Positions 1-10,399 of a stretch of 64,000 nt of DNA are shown here, in pieces. Both the position numbers and the translations under genes were made by a program. The notes beneath the pieces are model-generated. The model saw only the letters and a list, made by a program, of their open reading frames with translations, was not told the origin of the DNA and made no database searches. Every line of letters starts with the position of its first letter. The first letter of the stretch is position 1. Origin of the DNA: Halichondria panicea (lineage: Eukaryota > Porifera > Demospongiae > Suberitida > Halichondriidae). The DNA is taken from the NCBI RefSeq assembly GCF_963675165.1, contig NC_087384.1, forward strand, positions 155,001 through 219,000, read 5' to 3'.

Positions 1-2873
1 CGGTCAGGCACGCTGGTGGCTATGATCCCGATGGGTGCTCCGTTGATGTAGATGATCAGTGAACCATTGAACTCTGGTACTCTGATTATCCCCACTCTGT
101 CATTGACCTGCAGGAGTTAAGAGTGTACTTTAACAGTTGCCCTTTTGTTATGAAGTTCAAAGCTTGATCATAGGTATTATTAGATGGTTTGAATGCATAA
201 TTAACGATATGTTGTTGGCTTATAATAATACAGCTCTTGGGTGTCGATTTCTTTAGCACTCTGTCTAACTATTTGATCTTCTGTCTTTCCATATCAACTG
301 TACAAGCTAATAGACTTGACAACACCCCCTCATCCTTCATGCCTAACAACTTGGCCATGTGGCCTGAGTGTTCCTGGTATATTGCTTCTTGCTATTTGTG
401 TACAACCTTTTGTATGCCAAGTGTTTACTCTGTCCACTAATAAACTACAGCTCTAAGCCAAATGCTGTGTGGACAATAGACATTGAGTCTATGTGTTTAG
501 AACTGTATGTACCATTCAATCTCTAGAACATGGTGCATGGTTCAACCACTGTTATGATAACTGTCTCTAAGCTACAGCCTCCCTTGTCTATAATGGTACA
601 ACCTTGTGTACTTACAGAGAGCTCATTGAGGTTGTATTTCAAAGATTTGATGGTCTCCCCATTCTCGATAATGGACTCTGACATCATCATCCATGTTCCA
701 CTAGTCATTCTCTTCAGGGAGTGCTGAGTGCTGAACGAGCACACGTCTGATGGGCTGTACGTGTGTAATAAGAGTGTGTGTGTGTGGGTGTACATTTAAC
801 CATAAGTATTCTTTTATGCGCCTATCGATATTTGCAAACACTCAAACCATATACTGTAACACTTGATATTCCTGTTGTTGCCGTCTCCATAGAAGTAGGG
901 CGTATGCTTATACACAAGCTTAACACCAGCTTAAGTTTCTATCAAAGTTGATTACTATACATTCATGGTGGTTGCCTAGGTTATATCTTGAGTGTGTTTA
1001 TAATCTCTCAGTTTTTAGGCATCCAGAGTATGCATATATTATGCAATGATTTAGTCTCTGTCGCCTCACACAGCTGCTAGTCTACAGCCACAAATTGATG
1101 AGATTCACATACTCCTTAGTCTGATGAAGTCTCAACAGGAACCTCCTGTTTGCCAACTTTGTTCCCCTATACCATTAGCCCAGAGCTCTAGTCTATAATT
1201 ATATGTGCAGCTGGTCAAAACATTTTCCACCCTAGCATCTCCTTTTAGACATTCAGCTATGCAAAGAATGTTTTTGTTGTACTTACCAGTGAACAGTGAC
1301 TCCTATTCTGACAGACTCCTTTCCTTTGAGTCTGGCCTTCATTTCTCCCTTAACTCCTTTGAAGCCGGATCCACCGCCCACGGAGATCTCAAACAGCTCG
1401 TTGCTCACTATCGGACGATTGGTTACAACCAACGCCTCTTTTGCACCCCTACACGTGTGTGTCATAACCATGGTGATATTATACTGAAGTACGTACGTAT
1501 GGAATTCAACCCTCAATCAGGGGGCTGTAGTCTTACAGGCTGACTATACAGCATACTTATAGAACTGTGCAGACATGAGTACGCAGTGTACTGATGCATG
1601 AACCTGTATAATTGGATAGTAATTGCAAAATTCACAACAGAACTATACGTTGTTTGAATGGCATGTAGTATATTTATAGCCTTCTTTCATAGGTAACTTG
1701 ATCTGATAGGCTCTACTGGTCATTGCTATAATTAGGACATTGTGAGAACAATTCCATCGTTGCCGTGGCATTGATTACCAGCACGATTGTCATGCAGTCA
1801 TATTTAGTAACTGGTGTTAAATCTACTCCATAATTAGCTGCAATGAATTCATGCGTACGTACCTAAGCTATTGTGTAGATTTGTATGGCATAAGCATTAG
1901 TCTTCAGTGCCAGCTATATTATATCCATTACTAGCCTGTATGTATATATGTGTGTGTTAAAGCTATGTGCTCTATGTTATTGCAACATTGCAGTGCATGA
2001 AATATAGCATTGCTATATGAACCTTGCTGTACACAGCTTTCTATATGAACCTTGCTGTACACAGCTTTCTATATGAACCTTGCATGCAGTTCAAAGCTTG
2101 CATGCAGTTCAAACCTTGCATGCATGCATGTATATGGTATCCAGGTTGAGTTACCCTAAGCTCTTGGAATGTCAACTCATCGATACAGATGTATTGCATT
2201 CCCATGCATGGAGTGTTGTTGCTATAGCTCACAGATTAGGTTGCTGGTTGCTGCACAGCCTATTTTTTATACATGATATAGCTATTGCATTATTATACCA
2301 TGCACTAGAATCGCACTCAGCCATTGATACTAAGCAGATAATTTTTTTGGTGAGAAGATGCTGTTTTTGTGTGTGGGAGGCCGCAATATAACAAACATGC
2401 TGTATATAGCTTCTAAAGCAAGCTGAATGCATACCTGATACACAGAGTTGCCAAGCATGTCTGTACACAGCTTTTGCCGCTAATGTAGCTACAAAATTTC
2501 TATAGACATGCACGCTCCATGCAGTCTTAGTAAGTGCAGTGAGTCCCCCAGCTTACCGGCAACATTGTGCGACAACCTCAAATAAATGAAAGATTTCGCC
2601 CTCCTTTCTCATATGAATTTATGTGCCACAAAGTAAAAAAATCCATACTCTACACTAGCTTGCATAATACGTGTTATAACTTGTTATACAATGCATGCAG
2701 CTATCTATTTCCATCACTCACTTTTTGATTTTGCTTGCTGCAAGTCCATCATTCTCAACTTTGATGTTTCTGCCGCGGTTCTCTGAGTCAAAGGTCATCT
2801 CAAAGTCTTGTGCTACCAGTTCCGAACTTGCACTTCCTGAAGATGCACTTCCTGAAGATATACTCTCTGCCAT
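1..2873 (-). CDS. NHR (neuralized homology repeat) domain protein, 3' end outside window
   Basis: Four phase-compatible exons on the minus strand: 2722-2873 (start ATG at 2873), 1287-1448, 616-730 and 1-107, continuing off the left edge. The N-terminus is a short Ser/Gly/Ala-rich leader, followed from about residue 25 by one NHR domain. Recognisable blocks in order are EMTFDSENRGRNIKV, ALVVTNRPIVSNELFEISV, SVRIGVTVH, GTWMMMSESIIENG, VNDRVGIIRV and YINGAPIGIIATSVP. NHR domains are beta-sandwich protein-interaction modules of the neuralized ubiquitin ligases and NEURL4 (established for the family). What follows the first NHR (a RING finger or more NHR repeats) cannot be seen, so neuralized E3 and NEURL4-like scaffold remain alternatives. 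The large introns (449-1286, 1449-2721) hold only short repeats. The start is chosen because it is the only in-frame ATG before the domain and the exon opens directly with it. Confidence 0.8.
2013..2085. repeat. Short tandem repeat in NHR-gene intron
   Basis: A 28 bp unit containing 'ATATGAACCTTGCTGTACAC' is repeated about 2.5 times inside intron 1 of the NHR gene and runs into GCATGCAGTTCAA duplicates up to about 2130. It is non-coding. Confidence 0.75.
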
Positions 2874-3824
2874 TCTTGTGGTATTGTTGACTGATTCTGT
2901 GGTTTTTGAACTATTGATGTAGCAAGTGTTCTAAGCATGCAGCTGTGGATTCTTACAGCTTGTGTTGAAACTCACAAAACCTCTTTGTTGGCTGTTAATG
3001 TTCTCTTGTACGTACTTTTATATCAGCTGTTTGGCTTACTCCCACACATTCAATTATACATTCCAAGCAGTATTAATGTGCTGCACTGCATGTACAATCA
3101 GTGACCCCATGCATGTATGCAGGAAACATCTCATGGCAATCATGATATTGTAGCCACAGGCTATATGCTAATTCTGAGACCATTATCTCATGCAATGTCC
3201 TTTGTTAGTACTAGTGCTTGCTTTCATCTGACACCCACCGTTTCCGGTAATAAATATAATGTACTTCAACTTAGGACGCTTGAATCCCACACCCGATAGC
3301 TTCTTGGTGAAAATGGACTGAATTGATCATAATAATTTCCCATGCACTGTGATGGATCTTATTTAGTCTCTTCTTTGAAGCTTTGCCATTCCTTCGTTGT
3401 TTGGCAGTAAACCCAATTAAAGGAAATACTTATAACTATGCAACAAGAGTTAATGAATACATCTTTGACACCACAGTATTGTAGGTACACTGCATGGCAC
3501 ATCTGACTATTCATTTTGTTAGCATTTGTTAGGTTTTTGTAAGCACAAAATTATATTGCAAAGCCAACCTATTCCCGACACATTCCTAGTGCTTAAAGGC
3601 GAGGGGCTGTTGGGACTAATTGCCCAGTGTTGAGTGAGTGATAATAAAAAGAATGATGTTTTGTGTCTTCATGCATGGGAACTCTCACACACACACCATG
3701 CCCCATGAGCAGCTGGCATTCTGTTATGCTGCATGCAGTAATATTTAAAAGTCTGTAATTGGAGTAACTATAACGTTGTTGTCATTAATTTTGTATTTCT
3801 TCTCCCCCCCCCCCCCATGTGCAG
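2874..3824. other. Intergenic stretch between NHR gene and TBCE; possible divergent promoter
   Basis: This stretch lies between the start codon of the minus-strand NHR gene and the first visible TBCE exon. I looked here for TBCE 5' exons encoding a CAP-Gly domain and found none on either strand. It ends in a pyrimidine-rich tract with a run of Cs (about 3800-3816) followed by GTGCAG, which reads as a strong splice acceptor. A 5' exon should therefore lie somewhere upstream, or an untranslated first exon sits in this interval. Confidence 0.4.
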
Positions 3825-6800
3825 TGAGTGGAGTCAGCTGGAGGAGGTGAGTCTCAGAGATATGGACGTCAGCTCTGCTGGACCAAGGGCGGAAATAGCA
3901 ACTGCTCTACCAAGTGAGTACATGCACGAATATGCCTTAGCCAAATCAGCCAGCAATTTGACCCTTTGCGATCTAACTATTGCGTTCTGGCAAGGATCGT
4001 GTGTAATACCTATTTGCGATTGAAGTGATCAACGCCCATGTGCTATATAGGCAGGTATTGCAGTGTTGTCATGGTTATTCCTAATTCATACAGACCTCAA
4101 AAGGTTGAACCTTGACCAGAGTCCATTGCTACCTAACTGGGAGACAGTGTCTGACATTGCCTCACAGCTACAGCACCTGGACAGCCTGGACCTGAGGTAC
4201 AATACCTATGTAATCTATGCATCGTACAACTGAAAGAAAATACGATTGCATTCAAAACAAATGAAAATTGTACTAATAGTAATGTGCAAAATGTCTCTAG
4301 TGGCATTTATGTATTGAAGAGTGGTGCCTTAAATAGGCTGAATACGCTACATGTGTATGTCTAGTTTGCCCGCCCACTCAGAAGATCATATGATAGGTGC
4401 ATCTCTGATCTTCCCCAGTCTAGCAATTGAAGTTGATATCTGCTAAAATTGTATTTCACGATTTCAGACATATTAATTGCGTTAGCTTTGAAGTTGCATA
4501 TTTGACGCATTCTTCATGCATGCAGTGAGGACAGAGGGTTGGGTCATGTGCCAGTGGATCTTATGGAGAGTCTGTCTGCTTCCTTCCTCACTCTCAGGAC
4601 CCTCTACCTCAACAGAGTCGGCATATCCTGGAACAATGTGAGCTAGTTATGTACGCACGTAAAGGACTGTTTGGATCGAGGTACATCAATTATATTGTCT
4701 AGCGTGGTCCTGTGTATGTATTGATTAATTAATGTACAGGCCTCGTTGATATTATTGAGTATTGTACTCGTTTTGGCATCTTTTGTCCCAGACCTTAGGA
4801 CTGCATCGATATTAAGTAGTTAATTGGTTGATTTTGGCATTAGCGTGAGGAGAACACTGGAGCCTCTGATTATTCTCCCACGAGCTTAGACAGGACAGGG
4901 TGGAGACAGATGTATATTAAATCATGTATATACTTCGTACATGTCAGTGATCGCTCATGCGTTCGCATCCTGCCTATTATAATATGTTCACAAGGCTCTC
5001 AATTGTATCAGATATCACCCTCACACCCCCATAGTCTGTGCCTGCTTCTGGGGAGATGCCACAACAGCTGATTGCATGAGGTTTTAGCAGAATAATCGAT
5101 ATTGCTTTAAGTGCTTTGTCTCCTGTCGGTAATCTCATACCGCTCTTAATTGCGTGTTGACATGGACAGACAAGGAGGACTCTCTCTCTAGTATATCTAA
5201 TATTGAATTAACATTGCATACTTGCAGCTGGCTCTGATATTACAAGCTGTTCCCAGACTGGAGGCAGTTCATGTCTGCGAGAATAACATAGCTTCTCTGA
5301 GGTATTCCACCACATGTACCAAATGGTCTCCATTATGTAATGTGTGCACTATAGGGAAATGATTATTAACTGAGATCAATTATTTCATCATTTAATTATG
5401 TCGTACTGGCGTATTATGTTTATGAGAGGATATCGTGTATTGCAATGTATAGCTCTATTGAAGAACTTACGTACTATGTACATGTACACGTATGAGAGGG
5501 GCCAACCTCTTAAGAGGGTCTCGTGTATCAATGTAGCTGTATTGAAGGTCTGGTATATCATCTAACAGAGCTCTAAGTAACATTATGACATAGTTGTATG
5601 CATGGTTAGATATCGCTCCTATTATTTATATTCTATTTCCTCGTGGGAAGGTTTGAGGGAGATGAGAAGCCATATATTCCAGAGGGCCTACAGCTGTTGA
5701 ACTTGGAGAAGAACTGCCTTTCTGATTGGTCGGATATTGTACGACTTGAACCTCAACTCAAAAAGTGAGACATTTAAACATTTGTGTTTTTTTGTTGATG
5801 GCAGTATTTTAATTCGTCTTCTTCAGGTTGAAAACGCTTATTTTAACTGATAATCGGCTGCCATCAATTTTTCTGGAAAAGAAAGGTTTGTTTATGTATA
5901 TTGACTTGTTTTGGTTGGTGGAAACCACAAAATCTTAAGTTTGGTATCGGAACTGTATACATAATTGCATACAGTATATTGTACGTGACGTGACGTGGTG
6001 TGGTTATTGCTTTAATATGTTACAGACTCTCTTGAACTGTAATTACCATAGCTACACCTAATCAACCTTTGCTACTCAATGTCCTCTAAACTCAATCTTC
6101 TTGATACGTACATGTCTATCTCTGTGAAATAATGCGGTTACTTATCCATGGTATTAATGTAAGTACGTTGAGTACTAGTTGAGTAATAGTCCTAGAAGCC
6201 AGTCGTCCATATTGGTATGCCTCACTGTAACACTATCTCTCTTGCTTTACAGCTTTCCCTGAATTGAAGTCCCTCTCTTTATCTGGAAACCTCATCTCCC
6301 AGGTTCGTATGTCCACCAAGGGATATCATATAACACAGACACATGGAAACCTGTATCTTATATTATTAGTTGTGTGACACTGTTACTTGGACGTACTACA
6401 TGGGGGCAGGCAGTAACCATAGTTACAGTAACCATAGCTGCAGTATCTTGCTTATGTTTGTACGAGCTAGGTGTGGCCCATTATCACAATAGGTTTACAC
6501 AGCACACATCAGCTGCAATAATACAATGATGATAATTATACAGTTTACCATTCCTTGCACGCATCCCACCACCATCACTTGTAGTGGCCCTCAGTGACGT
6601 CCCTCGCTTCTGTTCCCTCAATGCTGCAGCTGAAGCTAAAGGACTGCCCTCTCTTGAAAGGTACGCTATTTGTATATGTATAGTTCCAGTTTATTGTGTT
6701 GTTTTGTTGTTTTGTTTGTTGGAATATGGTTTTCCTCTTTCATGTCGACACCAAGAGGTCAAAGGTCACTGATTATTTAGTTTTCGTGGAATTAATAGTT

Positions 6801-9672
6801 GTTGTCATTTCATAAGAATGAAGCTATTTAATAATAATAATGTATTTTCAAAGGCAGCCCTACAATTGTACGTGTGCATTCCTCGCAGTATACTACACGT
6901 GTGCATAGGGTTTCAGTCAGTCTCGATATTATTATGTGCTGTTATACATCTAACAATAGTATTACATCACTGTTGACCGTTTAAACAATTATCTCCGTGT
7001 GTGTACGTGTGTCTACACTAACCCCCCCCTCTATTGTTGTGTTCAGATGAGCCTGGTTTCTCTGCCCGCCATCTCATCATCGCCCTCCTCCCTCACATCA
7101 CCACACTCAACAGAAGTGCCGTGAGTAGCACATACTTATAGTACTGCTAGGTTCCCTAAGCCAGTGCCATGCTTTACTATGCTTTTATAGAGAATGTCCA
7201 CGCCACAGGTAATTTAGCATTTGACACTATAATTATACTGTTTACTCCTTCTGTGTATGAGGTTTAACCCTTTCATCTCCAGATATCAGCCAGAGAGAGG
7301 GTGCTCTCCGAGAGGTACTATATCAAGCACTACGGGGCAAAGTGGCTCGACTGTAAATCTGACGAGTCAGCAAAGAAGGCGTTTCTTCTAGAGCATCCAT
7401 TATTCCTCCACTTAGTTGATGGTGAGGGCACGTACACATAGTCGGAATATTCAGTAGCTTTGCAATAATTAGAAGAAGCCGATCTTAATCAGAGGCGATA
7501 CAACAGAATCCTTGCAGACCACAGAATTCTTGCTTGCAATTGCCTGTGGAATGCCATGCATGTCAATAAGTCAATACGTACCACCCCCTAGTAACAGCGG
7601 CATGTACCCCCTAGTAACAGCAGCATGTACCCCCTAGTAACAGCGGCATGTACCCCCTAGTAACAGCGGCATGTACCCCCCTAGTAACAGCAGCATGTAC
7701 CCCCTAGTAACAGCGGCATGTACCCCCTAGTAACAGCGGCATGTACCCCCTAGTAACAGCAGCATGTACCCCCTAGTAACAGCGGCATGTACCCCCTGTA
7801 ACAGCAGCATGTACCCCCTAGTAACAGCGGCATGTACCCCCTAGTAACAGCGGCATGTACCCCCTAGTAACAGCGGCATGTACCCCCTAGTAACAGCGGC
7901 ATGTACCCCCTAGTAACAGCGGCATGTACCCCCCTAGTAACAGCAGCATGTACCCCCCTAGTAACAGCGGCATGTACCCCCTAGTAACAGCAGCATGTAC
8001 CCCCTAGTAACAGGTACGTACAATACAGTCCCAGTTTTCTTGTGTGTATACAGATGTACTAAATCATTGTGTCATTGAATCATTGTGTGTCCCTCTTATC
8101 TCCTGTCATTGAATCATTGTGTGTCCCTCTTATCTCCTGTCATTGAATCATTGTGTGTCCCTCTTATCTGCTCTTCTCTCACGCAGTCCACGGTCTCCCT
8201 GATGAAGTGCTGATGAGGCAGAAACCAGTTACCACGGCACTCAAGCATGGTCTCATCTGTATCCTTGTACACTTTCAGTAAACCTGTAGTTAAGAATGTA
8301 GGAATGGTGTTGAGGCTGGCTTACAGAAGTAATTAAGTGTAAACTATCAACCGATCAGTTTAACATTCATAATGTAGCCCTAACATCCGATCAGCTCTAG
8401 TGTGTAATTTATGCATATTTAGCTAGACCATACTTCCATGATCTTCTATGAAGATGAACCGAAAGTTCTTAGTACGGCTTCCGGTAAAGGTCATAACACC
8501 AGGAAGTACGTATGTCACTAATGGTGTTGTGAATACGTGCGTACTCTGAGCTATAGTCCTCACGTGTAAGGTGACAGTACGTGCCGCCACCTGTTTCAAC
8601 ATTATGACATGTGAAGGTGTCAACACTGACTGGCTGACGCAGTTACTGGTGCATGACTAATTAGCGTCTGATCGTGACACAGTTATATTGGTGCATGTCT
8701 AGTGCATGTCTGTACATGTCTTATCAGTATGTCTGATGAGGTGTCCATGCATGGAGTCAGTGTGTCCATGGTGGGCAATTAGCAGCATTCTGTTTGCCCA
8801 TTGTTTGTCATCAGACTGTTACAGTACATGCATTGTCTATTCCTCATCTTATTTTCAATTTCTGGGTCGGTTATTATAACATCTTAACATATTTTAATTA
8901 TAAAGTATTCTCTCACATTATGTGTACACACCCGCTGTTGCCAATAGCAATAGACCATTTGGCTAGACTGGTTGAATAAGCTGAACCATTTCACACATTC
9001 CCTCCTCTAAGTCTGTAATCTGATAGTTGTTGTTAGTGAAAGATAATACAGTAAAAGTGTTTCGTTTGCTATAGGGTACAACAGAACCGTGTACAAGTTA
9101 CTGCTCCCAACAATGTTGTTAGTAGTCAAACAGGTTCCATTGTGATTAATCAGTATTCTGGTATTTGAGATTCTTAACAGTCATCCTCTCAGCTGTGAGT
9201 GTCCGATGTCCTGGTCGCCCCGAGCAACGATCACTGGACAAGAAGCTCCCGGCTACCATGACAGTGCAGAAACTGAAGGGAGTACTGCAGAGAGTGTACA
9301 GAGTGGACACCTCAGACCAGCGACTATCCTACCTTGATAGCAGGGTATGTTACAACATCCAGTGACTGCAGTGTCAGGCATGAACAGATGTCTGCTAACA
9401 CACGTACACGTGCGGCTACATATATAATTGAATTAATTGTGGCCCATTAGACACAATAATTATGGCTGTATTCGAGAGTGAGTTTATTATAGGTGACTGT
9501 TACACTCGTGATATCTCAACCCCATTATTAATATTGCTAACCGCAAGTTTAGTTACTGAGTTACTGAATTGCTTTAATGCAGGGAGACTGTGAGATACAG
9601 CTGGACGATGACCTAAAGCAGCTCAACTTCTTCTCAATAGAGAGCGGGGACACTATACTATTGAGGTGGTGA
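3825..9672 (+). CDS. TBCE: Tubulin-folding cofactor E-like protein (LRR + ubiquitin-like domain)
   Basis: Thirteen phase-compatible exons: 3825-3913, 4094-4196, 4526-4637, 5228-5301, 5651-5764, 5827-5885, 6253-6302, 6585-6660, 7047-7120, 7283-7421, 8187-8258, 9193-9344 and 9583-9672 (stop TGA). TBCE captures beta-tubulin and helps assemble the alpha/beta dimer in the cytoplasm (established). The sequence shows leucine-rich repeats (EEVSLRDMD, LKRLNLDQS, LKTLILTDNRL, LKSLSLSGNLIS), the characteristic helix ISARERVLSERYYIKHYG, then a ubiquitin-like domain (MTVQKLKGVLQRVYRV ... QLNFFSIESGDTILLRW). The N-terminal CAP-Gly domain of animal TBCE is not visible. Either its exons lie farther upstream or this copy lacks it, as TBCEL does. 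An in-frame ATG at 3817 (within the apparent acceptor) could serve as a start, so the 5' end is unresolved. The C-terminal half is closer to TBCE than to TBCEL. Confidence 0.85.
7581..8012. repeat. 23 bp minisatellite, about 19 copies, in TBCE intron
   Basis: Tandem array of the unit CATGTACCCCCTAGTAACAG plus CGG or CAG. Copies differ mainly at the CGG/CAG position and in C-run length (five or six Cs), and one copy lacks the TA of CTAGTAAC. It lies wholly within the intron between exons 7283-7421 and 8187-8258. No unique spacers separate the copies, so it is a minisatellite and not a CRISPR array. Confidence 0.95.
8046..8170. repeat. 34 bp tandem repeat, about three copies
   Basis: The unit containing CATTGAATCATTGTGTGTCC and CTCTTATCTCCTGT occurs about three times immediately upstream of TBCE exon 8187-8258, so it makes up the pyrimidine-rich 3' end of that intron. 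Confidence 0.85.
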
Positions 9673-10399
9673 CTGACATCACAACATTATATTGCAATTA
9701 ATGCCAATAATAATTATCGTAATTACCATTTTGTGCCACATCCACTGCTTATTTAGAAATAATGCCCAATAATTATGATCTCATTGTGTACAACTGCTTT
9801 TTATTTTGAATCTGAAAAATTAATAGCCATTTATGGCCATTTATGAATCGTATATAAATTAAATGCCAACTTGAATAAAAAATGAAATAACAACGTTTTA
9901 CGATTATTGTCTAAAAAAGTATATTCAAGTTCGAAACATTTCCTTGATTGAAGACAGGAACTCCTGTAGCGGGAATGATCACATCAATTATACACGTATA
10001 TAGCCATAATTATCAGCCATAATTATCAGCCATAATTATCAGCCATAATTATCAGCCAGGGTGTGGGACATAATTCACACTTCGTATATTGTAATTATTA
10101 TATGCAACAAATGTATAATGAAATCAACTAAGTGGATGGATCTGGGGGTGGCTATGACCATGGCCTCCTGCTATGACTTACACAACCAACGCAGTGAAAC
10201 CCGACAAGGGCTCTAATTAAATCAAAGATAGGGGTGGATCGACAAATCACAGAGCTTGTATCTTCTATAAACACGCCATTAGAAAGGTATTTCTGAGAGC
10301 TATTGTAATTAGTTTAAGAATTGAAATAGGACAGTCTGAACACAAATTACGGAATCTAATACCTCAACGGCTGAATTCTAGCTACATGCAATGAACACA
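9673..10399. other. Intergenic region between convergent TBCE and SFSWAP genes
   Basis: AT-rich 3' flank. AATAAA at about 9875 can serve as the TBCE poly(A) signal, and TTTATT at about 9798 reads as AATAAA on the minus strand for SFSWAP. A 13 bp unit (GCCATAATTATCA) is repeated four times at about 10003-10058. I looked on the minus strand for further SFSWAP exons encoding an RS-rich tail and saw none. Confidence 0.5.

Noticed and set aside
2080..2513. Overlapping 90-100 codon frames on both strands
   Set aside because: They lie in an NHR-gene intron over short tandem repeats (GCATGCA-rich), with no domain-like composition.
7581..8012. Regular 23 bp repeats as a possible CRISPR array
   Set aside because: Copies are directly adjacent without spacers, sit in an intron of a eukaryotic gene, and there are no cas genes.
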